Of a DNA stretch of 64,000 bases, positions 52,731 to 61,356 are shown in pieces. The notes under the pieces were generated by a model. That model searched no databases and was not told the DNA's origin. It was given only the letters and a program-made list of their open reading frames with translations. Made by a program: the position numbers and the translations under genes. The stretch is from positions 1 to 64,000 of the forward strand of contig JBDSMH010000017.1 of the NCBI GenBank assembly GCA_039915945.1, in the 5' to 3' direction. The DNA comes from DATLFA01 sp039915945 (GTDB taxonomy: Bacteria; Actinomycetota; Acidimicrobiia; Acidimicrobiales; WLNW01). The stretch's first letter is position 1. Each line of letters begins with the position of its first letter.

Positions 52731-53145
52731 TTAGCTGGCAGCGTCAGGACCGACGGCGAAGAGGTGCCAATGACCGTCGACGCCTTTGAGTTTGTGCGCA
52801 CCGCGATCGTCGAAGCGCAGCGGCGAGCCGACGACGAGCTCTGTGACGGTGTGTACGTCCAGACCGTCCCGGGCTCGGCGAGCGAGGCGATGCGTGCGGC
52901 GATGTCGACCGCGATTCCAGCGACGTCGTCGCCTCGGAGCGACCCAGCCGTAGCGTTGCCAGTAGAGGCCGACGAAGATGTCGGACTGCGCCAAGTACGC
53001 GCGATTGAGCTCGCGCGGAGGATGAGGCCGGGCGCCGAGCTCGAACATCACCGGCGTGAGCCGCAACGACGTGATCGCTCGGGCCACCGCGGCGCGCTCT
53101 TCGGCGAGCGTCGAGCTCACGAAGACCCGCAGACGCTTGCATCCG
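52731..53145 (-). pseudogene. Chimeric relic: DUF4062 start joined to nucleotide-cyclase end
   Basis: Minus strand. From about 53140 the frame reads LRVFVSSTLAEERAAVARAI and FELGARPHPPRELNRAYLA, then SDIFVGLYWQRYGWVAP: the N-terminus of a DUF4062 protein. At about 52934 it changes abruptly to the end of a class III adenylate/guanylate cyclase: GDDVAGIAVDIAARIASLAE in one frame, then, after a shift near 52860, VTELVVGSPLRFDDRGAHKL and KGVDGHWHLFAV. Two unrelated genes were apparently joined by deletion, and one frameshift followed. Confidence 0.68.
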
Positions 53146-53208
53146 TCCTAGAAAGATCGCCCTCGAAGTCTGGACGGTCGTTCCTGAAAGCGGCAACGTC
53201 GAGGGGGC

Positions 53209-55230
53209 TTAGATGGTCTCGACCTCGACGAGGTTGTCGCAGAACGTAGGCCCATTGGCAAGGTCGCCGAGCGAATCATTGGTGAGGCTGTTTGCCCCCG
53301 CTGTTTCGGGATCGCCGCGCCAACGGCCAAACGGGACCGCAACCGTGCCTTCTGGGACCTTGTCGGTAACGGACGCGGTACATCGAATGCGTCCGAGATC
53401 GTTGTAGACGCAGATGCGGTCGCCGTCGGCGATGTCTCGCGCCGCCGCGTCATGCGGATGGATCTCGGCCTTTGTCTCTGGTTCCGCGTTGAGCAAGACA
53501 GGAAGACTTCCGTACGACGAGTTGATCGAGTAGTGCCGCTTGAGTGTGAGGAGCCGCAGTCGATAGCCGCCCGCAGCCGATGGTGTATTGGCGGGTGGAC
53601 GGTATTCGGCGACCGGATGCAGGCCGGTCGAGCCCAGCGCGTCGCAGGAGAACGCGAACGTCGCGTCCGCCGATATCGCGGTGCCTATTGGCGAGCCAAC
53701 TCTGAGGAAGCCCGCGTCTCGCAGAGCAACCGCAGTTGCGCCGGCAGCATCGGCGGGTGAATCTGCGAGCGCGAGCTCCATCAGCTGATGGTCATCCAGG
53801 CGGAACAACGCTTCAGTGAAACCGAGTCGCGCCGCGAGGAGACGGGCGACCTCGGCGTTGGCCTTCGATTCGCCGACCGGAGCGATGGCTGCTTCGTTCC
53901 ATGAGAGGTAAGAGAATCCCCACGAACCGACGAGATCGGCATGCTCCAGCATCGTGGTCGCGGGCAGCACGATGTCCGCGTGTCGCGCGGTGTCGGTGAG
54001 GAACTGGTCGTGCACGACGGTGAACAGGTCGTCCCGGCGCAGACCTTCGAGCACGAGCTGTTGGTTGGCGGCAATGACCGCCGGGTTGCTGTTCCACACG
54101 TACAGCGCTCGAATAGGAGGGCGCATCGCGGGGTCGGTGAGTACGCGTCCCAACTGGATCATGTTGACTTCGCGTACGCCCGTAGGTTTGAGGTCTGGTC
54201 GCGCCAACGATGGCAGATTGACCTGACCGATCGACACTGCGCCGCTGATCCCTCCGGCCGGCCACTGCCATTGGCCGGTGAGCGCAGGCAGGCACTGGAT
54301 TGCTCTCAGCGCAGTGCCCGCATTTGTCGACCGTTGCATTCCGACGCCGATGCGAATCGCAGCCGGCCGCGCCGTTGCATAGAGATGCGCGAACTCGGTG
54401 ATGTCGTAGACGGTGCAACCAGTCTCCTGTGCCGCCCGTTCAGGAGTCCATCGCTCGACAGCGGCGCGGTACTGGTCGATGTCGGTTGTATGCCCGGTGA
54501 CATACGCATCGTCTTGTAGCCCGTCACGAAAGATGATGTGAGCGGCCGCGAGTGCAAGTGCGCCATCGGTGCCGGGATGCGGGCGTAGGTGAATGTCCGC
54601 GTACGCGGCCGTACGACTGCGGTAGGGATCTATCACAACGAGTTTGGCGTCACGTTCCTTGCGGGCGCGTCGAATGAGTTCCCATGTGTGGATGGATGTC
54701 GCGACCGGGTCCATCCCCCAAACGACGACGGTTTCGGCATCGGGCAGGTTTTCGGGATCAGACCAAGGCCAACGCGTCAACCCGGTCAAGGCGAACCACT
54801 GCGGCCCGCAGATCGACCGCTCGAGTTGCGTGGCACCGAGCCGGTTGAACACTGCCTGCATCGTGCCGAACCCGTCCAGCAGACCCATCGATCCCAAGTA
54901 CGAATATCCGAGAATCGCCTCTGCGCCCTCCGCCGCGATGATCGATCGCCATCGCGTCACAATTTCGTCGAGTGCCTCGTCCCATCCGATGGCTTCGAAC
55001 TCACCGCCTCCTTTCGGCCCGCTGCGGCGCATCGGCGACAGCAGCCGGTCAGGGCTGTAGACGCGCTCCAAGTAGCGATCAACCTTCACACAAAGATGAC
55101 GTCCGGTGACAGGATGCGATGTATCCGCTCGGATATCAACCGCTCGGCCGCTCTCATCGACAGTGACGAGCGCACTGCATGCGTCGGGACAATCGTGGGT
55201 ACAAGTGATCCGCACGGACTGATGTGCCAT
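53209..55230 (-). CDS. Molybdopterin-dependent oxidoreductase
   Basis: A 673-residue member of the DMSO-reductase family. The N-terminal [4Fe-4S] site is CTHDCPDACSAL with a later Cys in HLCVKV; then GYSYLGSMGLLDGFG and SICGPQWFALTG in the catalytic region, and a C-terminal MoCo-binding domain (MIQLGRVL, WNSNPAVI, AVPFGRWRGDP). There is no twin-arginine signal, so it should be cytoplasmic. Natural substrate unknown; the family covers formate, thiosulfate, arsenite and others. No electron-transfer subunits are adjacent. Confidence 0.9.
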   Translation of the reverse strand: MAHQSVRITCTHDCPDACSALVTVDESGRAVDIRADTSHPVTGRHLCVKVDRYLERVYSPDRLLSPMRRSGPKGGGEFEAIGWDEALDEIVTRWRSIIAAEGAEAILGYSYLGSMGLLDGFGTMQAVFNRLGATQLERSICGPQWFALTGLTRWPWSDPENLPDAETVVVWGMDPVATSIHTWELIRRARKERDAKLVVIDPYRSRTAAYADIHLRPHPGTDGALALAAAHIIFRDGLQDDAYVTGHTTDIDQYRAAVERWTPERAAQETGCTVYDITEFAHLYATARPAAIRIGVGMQRSTNAGTALRAIQCLPALTGQWQWPAGGISGAVSIGQVNLPSLARPDLKPTGVREVNMIQLGRVLTDPAMRPPIRALYVWNSNPAVIAANQQLVLEGLRRDDLFTVVHDQFLTDTARHADIVLPATTMLEHADLVGSWGFSYLSWNEAAIAPVGESKANAEVARLLAARLGFTEALFRLDDHQLMELALADSPADAAGATAVALRDAGFLRVGSPIGTAISADATFAFSCDALGSTGLHPVAEYRPPANTPSAAGGYRLRLLTLKRHYSINSSYGSLPVLLNAEPETKAEIHPHDAAARDIADGDRICVYNDLGRIRCTASVTDKVPEGTVAVPFGRWRGDPETAGANSLTNDSLGDLANGPTFCDNLVEVETI

Positions 55231-55296
55231 CAGCAGTCTCCCCTCGAGAGCGATTCAGGCTTACACCTCGGGACGCCGATTGTCGAGAAGCAGCGT

Positions 55297-55458
55297 TCAG
55301 CGAATGCGAACCTTGGTGACGACTCGTCCGAGCTGCCGCGCGCCCACCCACTCGACCAAGTAGTAGCCGGCCTTCACGATGAAGAATTCGGCCTTGACAA
55401 GGCGGTAGATGATGAACATTGCAGCGAGGCTCAAGGACACGCCTGGGGGTAGGGCCAC
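55297..55458 (-). CDS. Small membrane-associated hypothetical protein
   Basis: A 53-residue open frame from GTG 55458 containing VSLSLAAMFIIYRLVKAEFF and YYLVEWVGARQLGR, i.e. an amphipathic/hydrophobic helix pair with a basic tail. It lies 66 bp upstream of the molybdopterin oxidoreductase gene on the same strand. An ATG at codon 14 is an alternative. No family recognised and no strong ribosome site, so the call is tentative. Confidence 0.4.
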   Translation of the reverse strand: MALPPGVSLSLAAMFIIYRLVKAEFFIVKAGYYLVEWVGARQLGRVVTKVRIR

Positions 55459-55523
55459 GCCAGACGTGACTCGGATGAGAGCAAGCTAGCGACGCCGGCG
55501 CGTGATGTTGTGGATGGACCTCG

Positions 55524-55790
55524 TCATGCCTGAACGGGATACTCGACCGTCGTGATGATTCCGCCCCGTATGGATTGGGTCAGACGAACCGCAACGTCGG
55601 ACACAGCAGGAGCGAATGCCGCGATGCCGTCGTGCAACTCGACGGCGAGCTCCTCGGCGAATATCCGGCGGTCGCGAAATCCGACAAGCCACAATTTGAA
55701 CGACTTGGACTCGAGCGCGTGCGTCCTGCGGTGTAGCTGATCTCCGCGTCGTATCGGTCAGCTCGACGGACCGTCCCAACATGCTGATTT
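55524..55790 (-). pseudogene. QueF-like (7-cyano-7-deazaguanine reductase) relic
   Basis: Minus strand. The last frame reads LESKSFKLWLVGFRDRRIFA, ELAVELHDGIAAF and RGGIITTVEYPV to a TGA, which is the characteristic C-terminal half of QueF (ESKS, then FR, then RGGI). The preceding DRYDAEISYTAGR lies in another frame, about one base shifted near 55725. The catalytic CPE region of QueF is not recognisable upstream. Either a decayed gene or a highly divergent paralogue with sequencing errors. Confidence 0.52.
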
Positions 55791-55896
55791 CGGAAGGCTC
55801 AGGCACCACGCACTCCATCGCTGTTCGACTGGCGCGACGAGGCTACGCGTCGGCGCACCGTCTCGTTGACACGTTTCGTCGCTGCCGCCCCGGGTA

Positions 55897-57390
55897 TTGA
55901 GCGACGTGCCTCCGCCACTGGTCCCTCGCGCCGACGGAGGCTCTCGATTCCCGCGGTTGCATCGCATCGACCTCGCACTGTTCCGGCGCGCCACAGAACG
56001 ACCGGCGCCCCACGTCGATCGCGTTTTGTATCCGCTCAGCCGAGCGGCCAATCACTCCAAGTTGTGGATCGGTGTGGCCGCGTTGCTCGCGGCACGCGGT
56101 GGTCGGGCGAACCGGCGCGCGGCGATGCGCGGCCTGTTGTCGGTAGGCGCAACATCGGCCATCACCAACGCGTTGATCAAGCCAATAGCCGCCCGTGCCC
56201 GGCCTACGCCGACACCTTCGGCGTGGCTCACTCGCATCGCGAAAGTTCCGAAGTCGACCTCGTTCCCATCGGGTCATTCGGCATCGGCAGCTGCGTTCGC
56301 AGTAGGCGTTGGGATGGAGGCGCCCTACCTGGCCGGCCCGCTCGGTCTGGCCGCCACTGCCGTCGGCTGGTCACGCGTCCGTACACGGGTGCACTACCCC
56401 GGCGATGTCGTCGCCGGTCTGCTCGCTGGCTCGGCGATTGCCTTCACTACGCGCTACTGCTGGCCGTTGCGTCCGCGCGACCCGGCCGCGGTACGGCCGG
56501 CGTCCCCTCGCACCGCCCGCGCCGATACCGACGGCAGTGGGCTCACCGTCGTGTTGAACCCATCGGCGGGATCCGCGGGAAAGGGCGACCCTGTCGGCTT
56601 CCTGCGCGACGAACTGCCCCGTGCGTCATTGTCGGTGCTCGATGACGGCGGCGATCTGTCAGAGGCACTCGCCGCCGCGTCGCAAAGCGACGTCGTCGGG
56701 ATCATCGGCGGCGACGGGTCCATCAACGCGGCGGCCGACGTGGCGCTGCAAGCCCGCAAGCCGCTGGCCGTCTTTCCCGGCGGAACACTCAACCACTTCG
56801 CGCGCGACCTCGGCCTCGACTCGCTCGACGACACGGTCGAAGCAATACGGGCCAAGTCGCTCGGTTCGGTCGATGTTGGCCGCATTGCCGGCAAGCCGTT
56901 CTTGAACACCGCCAGCTTCGGCAGCTATGCCGCTCTCGTCGACGCGCGCAAGCAGCATGAGGACCGCTACGGCAAATGGTTGGCAATGGGCATGGCGTTG
57001 ATCAGAATCCTGCGCCGGGCCGAGCCCGTCGACGTCACCATCAACGGTACGCGTCGCTCGATCTGGTTGATCTTCATCGGCAACGGCGAGTACGGGCCGC
57101 CGGGGCTGGCGCCGAGTTGGCGTGAGCACCTCGACGATGGGGTGTTCGACGTGCGCTACGTGGAGGACACCGGGCCCTACAGCCGCCTGCGACTGATCGC
57201 CGCAGTGCTCACCGGTCAACTCACCCGCACCAACACCTACACCCGTGAGTTGTTGCCGTCGATCGACATCGAGTCGCACTGCGGACCGTTGCGGCTCGCT
57301 CGCGACGGGGAGACGTTCGATGGGCCGTCAACGTTCATGATCGAGAAGAGCAGCACTCGCCTCGCAACATATGTCTTGCCGAGAACCTGA
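55897..57390 (+). CDS. PAP2 phosphatase fused to diacylglycerol kinase
   Basis: A 497-residue fusion. Residues about 20-195 are a membrane PAP2 (lipid phosphate phosphatase) with all three motifs: KPIAARARP, SFPSGHSASAAAF and SRVRTRVHYPGD. Residues about 205-490 are a DAG/sphingosine-kinase-type catalytic domain: IIGGDGSINAAADVAL and VFPGGTLNHFARDLGL. The two halves catalyse opposite reactions on phosphatidic acid-type lipids, implying a lipid-cycling or remodelling role. TTG 55897 and GTG 55906 are both possible starts. Confidence 0.9.
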   Translation: MSDVPPPLVPRADGGSRFPRLHRIDLALFRRATERPAPHVDRVLYPLSRAANHSKLWIGVAALLAARGGRANRRAAMRGLLSVGATSAITNALIKPIAARARPTPTPSAWLTRIAKVPKSTSFPSGHSASAAAFAVGVGMEAPYLAGPLGLAATAVGWSRVRTRVHYPGDVVAGLLAGSAIAFTTRYCWPLRPRDPAAVRPASPRTARADTDGSGLTVVLNPSAGSAGKGDPVGFLRDELPRASLSVLDDGGDLSEALAAASQSDVVGIIGGDGSINAAADVALQARKPLAVFPGGTLNHFARDLGLDSLDDTVEAIRAKSLGSVDVGRIAGKPFLNTASFGSYAALVDARKQHEDRYGKWLAMGMALIRILRRAEPVDVTINGTRRSIWLIFIGNGEYGPPGLAPSWREHLDDGVFDVRYVEDTGPYSRLRLIAAVLTGQLTRTNTYTRELLPSIDIESHCGPLRLARDGETFDGPSTFMIEKSSTRLATYVLPRT

Positions 57391-57435
57391 GGTCGATCGT
57401 GTTGCAGCCCGTGCCATCACCGTTAGGATTTCACT

Positions 57436-57903
57436 GTGCTTGCACCTGGTGACCCCGCTCCCGATTTTGCCCTGTTGGATCAAGACGAGCGCGTAGTGCG
57501 CCTCGATGATCTGCGCGGCTCATGGGTCGTTCTGTGGTGGTACCCCAAAGCGTCGACCGGCGGTTGAACGCGCGAAGGCCAGGGCTTCCGTGATCGAAGC
57601 CCAGAATTCGCCGAACTCGGTGCCACGATCGTCGGAGCCTCGTTCGACACACCTGCAGACAACAAGATCTTCGCCACGAACGAGCAGTTTGGCTATCGCC
57701 TACTTTCGGATGTCGACCGCGTCGTCGGTCACGCGTACGGCGCCGAGCGCAACCCCGACGAGAACAACCCGCACTATCCCAAGCGCATGTCGTTCGTGAT
57801 CGACCCCGACGGCGTCATCGCGCGTGTGTACGAAGTCGCCGATGCCGGCGCACACCCCGACATCGTGCTCGAAGACCTGCGTCGCCTCACTTCGACCGTG
57901 TGA
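57436..57903 (+). CDS. bcp: Selenocysteine-containing BCP/PrxQ-type peroxiredoxin
   Basis: Reduces peroxides. Read from GTG 57436 to TGA 57901-57903, the frame gives 155 residues interrupted only by TGA at codon 44 (57565-57567): PGDPAPDFALLDQDERVVRL, WWYPKASTGG-(TGA)-TREGQGFRD, ELGATIVGASFDTPADN, YRLLSDVDRVVG, RMSFVIDPDGVIARVY. E. coli BCP has YPKAMTPGC with peroxidatic Cys45 at that spot, so UGA replaces exactly the catalytic residue. The downstream half shows intact coding and no other lesion, and a SECIS-like hairpin follows. Sec-peroxiredoxins are known in other bacteria. selA-D are outside the window. Confidence 0.82.
57582..57602 (+). promoter_or_regulatory. SECIS-like hairpin after in-frame UGA
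   Basis: Perfect arms GGGCTTC (57582-57588) and GAAGCCC (57596-57602) enclose the loop CGTGATC. The loop starts 21 bases after the UGA and has a G at its second position. Bacterial SECIS elements lie just after UGA inside the coding sequence, with an apical loop 16-37 nt away and an early loop G, so the model is met. Confidence 0.7.
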
Positions 57904-57957
57904 CATTCGGGCGACGATTCGTTTGAACGCCGCCGCCCACGGGTAGCGCCAACCGAC

Positions 57958-59082
57958 ATGGTGCAACTGCTGGGTACGCCGGCTCCACCCACACCCGAGG
58001 AGCCCCGGCGCCGGCAGACCTGGGCTGACGTTCCGTGGCGGACGATTGTCGCCACCGTTGGCGTCGTCCTCGCCGCGGGCGTTGCCATCGCACTCATCAC
58101 CGTCACGGTTCGCATCTTGATCTGGATCGTCATCGCCGGCTTCTTTGCGATCGTTCTCGCTCCGGCGGTGGCCCGCGTGCAAGCGCAAGTGCACGGACGG
58201 CGTGGGGTCGCAACGTCCATCGTGATGTTCTCGAGCGCACTTCTCGTGATCGGACTACTGACGGTGTTCGCACTGCCGGTACGGAGTCAGGCCATCAGCG
58301 CCGCCACCGATCTCCCCGGCACCATCGATGCCGCTGCCGAAGGCAAAGGCCCCGTCGGACAATCGGTGCAAAAGCTGCACCTTCAGAGCTTTGTACAAGA
58401 CCACAAGAGCGATATCGAACAATGGGCGGATGACCTCCAGAGTTCGTCGTTCTCCATTGCTCGACGCGTCATCAACATCGTCGTCGCCATCATCACTGTG
58501 TTCGTCATCACCTTCCTCTTCCTTACTCAGTCGACCACGCTCGGCAAAGCCGCAATTCGCCTCGTGCCCGAGCGACGAAGGCCCGCCGCCCTACGCGCCG
58601 CGGCCGACGCGGCGCGCGCCATCAGCGGCTACATGATCGGCAATCTCTTGATCAGTCTCATCGCCGGCATCTCGGCATTCGTGTGTTTGCTGCTGCTCGG
58701 CGTACCCAATCCCATCGTTCTCGCGTTGTGGGTGGCATTCGCCGACCTCATCCCCCTAGTCGGAGCAACGATCGGGGCAGCGCTCGCCGTGTTCGCCTCG
58801 TTCTTGCACTCACCGACCGCCGGCATCGTTGCGATCGTCTTCTTCGTCATATATCAACAGATCGAGAACAGCGCGCTGCAACCATTGGTTATGAGCCGCA
58901 CGGTGCAGGTGAACCCGCTCGCCGTCATCCTCAGCGTGCTCATCGGCGTAGAGGTCTTCGGGATCACCGGCGCCCTCCTGGCGATACCGATCGTCGGTGC
59001 CCTCCAGGTCGCCATTCGTGCGGGCTGGCACGAGTACCACCAAGGTCATCTACGTATCGACGCCGACGTCCCGCCTGGTTGA
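57958..59082 (+). CDS. AI-2E family transporter
   Basis: A 374-residue membrane protein of the AI-2E/PerM family: paired N-terminal helices, an extracellular loop of about 70 residues, and the conserved C-terminal ADLIPLVGATIGA, then QQIENSALQPLVMSRTVQVN and a GITGALLAIPIVGAL helix. Members include autoinducer-2 exporters and sodium/proton antiporters, so substrate is open. It lies 54 bp after the peroxiredoxin stop. Confidence 0.88.
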   Translation: MVQLLGTPAPPTPEEPRRRQTWADVPWRTIVATVGVVLAAGVAIALITVTVRILIWIVIAGFFAIVLAPAVARVQAQVHGRRGVATSIVMFSSALLVIGLLTVFALPVRSQAISAATDLPGTIDAAAEGKGPVGQSVQKLHLQSFVQDHKSDIEQWADDLQSSSFSIARRVINIVVAIITVFVITFLFLTQSTTLGKAAIRLVPERRRPAALRAAADAARAISGYMIGNLLISLIAGISAFVCLLLLGVPNPIVLALWVAFADLIPLVGATIGAALAVFASFLHSPTAGIVAIVFFVIYQQIENSALQPLVMSRTVQVNPLAVILSVLIGVEVFGITGALLAIPIVGALQVAIRAGWHEYHQGHLRIDADVPPG

Positions 59083-59106
59083 GCCGAGCGACGCGATCAA
59101 TTGCGG

Positions 59107-60387
59107 TCACGTCGCATTGATCCAACCGGCCCGACCCAACGTGTCTCCGTCCGACGATGTCAACACCGACGTGAGCGTGGTGCCATCGGGTCCAGGCTCC
59201 TCTGGCGCGTACTTGTACGGCACGGCGATCGGTACTTTCGGATCAGGATCGAACAGCGGGCAGAAGCGCGCGTTCTTACGGAACACGTTGCCTCTCGCGG
59301 TGATGTGGCTGATACCGGTCACGCCGAGTGAGCCGTAGTTCACGACATGGATACCGCACGGATCACCCCCGTCGGGCGGCTCGATGACGTTGTACTCGGT
59401 CCAGACCCATGCGTCGCCGCCGAACTCCTGGCCCGCGCTCGCCTGCTCATTGCCGCGCAACCCATAGCTGTCGACATAGTTGTTGTAGAGATGCCCGTCC
59501 GAGTCGGTGACGAGTGGATTCCTCACTGCGTTGCCCTGGAACCAATTGTGATGAATGGTGACCTGGATGCGGTGCAGACTGCTCGTCCAACCGCCACCCT
59601 TCTCGTTGTTGCCCGTCTGATCGCCGATCAGCACGGCCTTACGCGTCGTCGAGATGTGCGAGTAAGAGATCGTTCCGCGCATCGGCCCTTTATCACCGCG
59701 CGAGACCTCGATGGCTTCGTCGTTGGCCGACGTGATCTCGACATGCGTGATGAAGAAACGATCTGATCCCCAAACCACACGAATGCCGTCGCCTGATTGG
59801 CCATCACCGCGTCCGGGGACCGGGCCGATCTTCACATTCGTGATGATCACGTTTTCGTTCGCGCGTTCGCCGAAGTAGCCGACGAACAAACCCCCTTCGG
59901 CGGACCGCGACGGTTGGACGTGGACGTTGGAGCACCGGCCGTCGAGTGTCGTGTTGTTCCCGATCTGAATCGCCGAGTTGAGACCGATCACCGTCTCGCG
60001 AACGGCCGGAAATACCGTCTTGTCGAAAGTGACCCAACGCCCGCCCTGTTCCAAGCCTTCGCGCAACGTTCCGGCGCCCGAATCGGCGGTCGAGGTCACT
60101 ACGTAGAGTTGCCCGTCGATGCCCGCACCGTTCGTCTCCGCCAGCTTCGCGAACCCATCGACCTGCTCGAGCAGTAGGTCGCGCGACACGTTGTCACCGA
60201 GCGCCGCGCAGAGATCGATCCGCGGTTGCGTGGTCGCGACGATGGGCGCCGGCTCTGATGTACCGACTGAACCTGGACTCGGCTTCAGATCAACCGGGTC
60301 GCCGGAGCAACCAAACACAAAAATCGTCGGCACGGCGGCGACCAACAGCCAACAAACTCTCCTGCGGCGGGGACTGCGTTTCGCCAT
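59107..60387 (-). CDS. Pectate lyase-like lipoprotein (PL1 family)
   Basis: A 426-residue protein with a lipoprotein signal (basic start, LLVAAVPTIFVFGC with Cys near residue 27) and a right-handed beta-helix of polysaccharide lyase family 1: TVIGLNSAIQIGNNTTLDG, NVIITNVKIGP, then VTIHHNWFQGNAVRNPLV and LYNNYVDSYG. The catalytic-Arg region has RNPLV rather than the typical RxPR. Probably anchored outside the cell to attack pectin-like polymers. ATG 60387 is chosen; the same frame stays open far upstream by chance through antisense DNA. Confidence 0.88.
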   Translation of the reverse strand: MAKRSPRRRRVCWLLVAAVPTIFVFGCSGDPVDLKPSPGSVGTSEPAPIVATTQPRIDLCAALGDNVSRDLLLEQVDGFAKLAETNGAGIDGQLYVVTSTADSGAGTLREGLEQGGRWVTFDKTVFPAVRETVIGLNSAIQIGNNTTLDGRCSNVHVQPSRSAEGGLFVGYFGERANENVIITNVKIGPVPGRGDGQSGDGIRVVWGSDRFFITHVEITSANDEAIEVSRGDKGPMRGTISYSHISTTRKAVLIGDQTGNNEKGGGWTSSLHRIQVTIHHNWFQGNAVRNPLVTDSDGHLYNNYVDSYGLRGNEQASAGQEFGGDAWVWTEYNVIEPPDGGDPCGIHVVNYGSLGVTGISHITARGNVFRKNARFCPLFDPDPKVPIAVPYKYAPEEPGPDGTTLTSVLTSSDGDTLGRAGWINAT

Positions 60388-60490
60388 GTTCTTGCGTCCC
60401 TCTAGCTCCTCAGCAGCGTTCAAAAATCTACCCTTACGTAAAGGTACAGTCCAAGGGAGACCATGCTGTGTTGTTTCGTGAAAGGTTGCA

Positions 60491-60895
60491 ATGCCAACGA
60501 CCAATGACATCGTCGTCGTCACCGGCGCCGCGAGTGGTATCGGTGCCGCGCTGGCCCGGCGGCTCCACCAACGGGGTGCTCGCCTCGTACTCGCCGACAT
60601 CGATGTCGACAACTTGCGCGAACTCGCCGACGAACTCGGCGCGGCCGCGCGGTGGTTCGGCTCGGCGCTGACGTAGGTCGGTCGATCAGTCGTCGTCGCG
60701 ATACGCACGGCGACGCGGTCGTTGCAACGCGCGTTCCAAGCGATCGTCTCGGCCGTGCGCAAAGCCGCAACAACGCTCGGCCACTTGGCCCGTGCAGCCG
60801 CGGTTCGATTCTGGACCGCCGGCGCGGCTCTTGCGCGCGCACTGACCCGGCCTGTCGCCGCGCTGGTCCGAGATCCGAAGAGCGCGACGGCGTGA
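60491..60895 (+). pseudogene. Truncated SDR start followed in frame by amphipathic repeats
   Basis: An ATG with the SDR cofactor motif VVVTGAASGIGAALARRLHQ and VLADIDVDNLRELADELG gives only 60 residues before a TAG at 60674-60676. After that the same frame continues for 72 codons to TGA with Arg/Ala/Val-rich amphipathic helix (RTATRSLQRAFQAIVSAVRK). A full SDR has about 250 residues including the Tyr/Lys pair, absent here. It looks like a deletion joining the SDR start to a repeat-protein gene. Confidence 0.55.
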
Positions 60896-61356
60896 CCTAC
60901 GGCCCGACCAATGACGCGAACCGCCGCGCTGACCGCCTTCGCGGCGGCGCGGAGCGCGGCCAGTGCGCGGCGGCCCAGCGCGACAGTGGCACGTGCCGCA
61001 GCGCGCATGGCGGCCGCGACCGCCGTGGTGAAGGAGCGGACCGGGAGAAGGACTCGCTTCAGGACTGTTGCGATGGCTCTGGCGGCGGCGCGTAGCGCGA
61101 CGAGCAAACGGCGGCCGAGTGCGAGGGTGGCGCGCCCTGCGGTGCGAAGTGCGACTGCGCCGGCTTTGGCGAACGCGCGCACTGCGACCGCGCACCGCTT
61201 GACGATCGCAAAGATTGTCCTAGTAGCGGTGCGAATCGGTGTCGTACCGGTGCGGGCAACCATGCGTAGTGCGACGAGTAGACGGCGGCCGAGTGCGAGG
61301 GTGGCGCGCCCGGCGGTGCGTAGTGCGACTGCGCCGGCTTTGGCGAACGCCCGCAC
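60896..61356 (-). other. Amphipathic 11-residue repeats encoded on the minus strand
   Basis: From GTG 61356 the minus strand encodes RAFAKAGAVALRTAGRATLA, then LGRRLLVALR, RAIATVLKRVLLPVRS and ALRAAAKAVSAAVRVIGRAV, with a basic residue about every 11 positions. No stop occurs before the antisense of the SDR fragment, so it has no natural end. The plus strand on both sides encodes the same type of helix, which suggests this piece is inverted. Confidence 0.5.

Noticed and set aside
57565..57567. The in-frame TGA as an ordinary pseudogene lesion or sequencing error
   Set aside because: It falls exactly on the catalytic codon, no other lesion exists, and a SECIS-like hairpin follows at the proper distance. 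Read data would still be decisive.
60388..61356. N-terminal extension of the pectate lyase through the repeat region
   Set aside because: The frame is open by chance; the lipoprotein signal after ATG 60387 marks the real start and the DNA between encodes the SDR fragment on the other strand.
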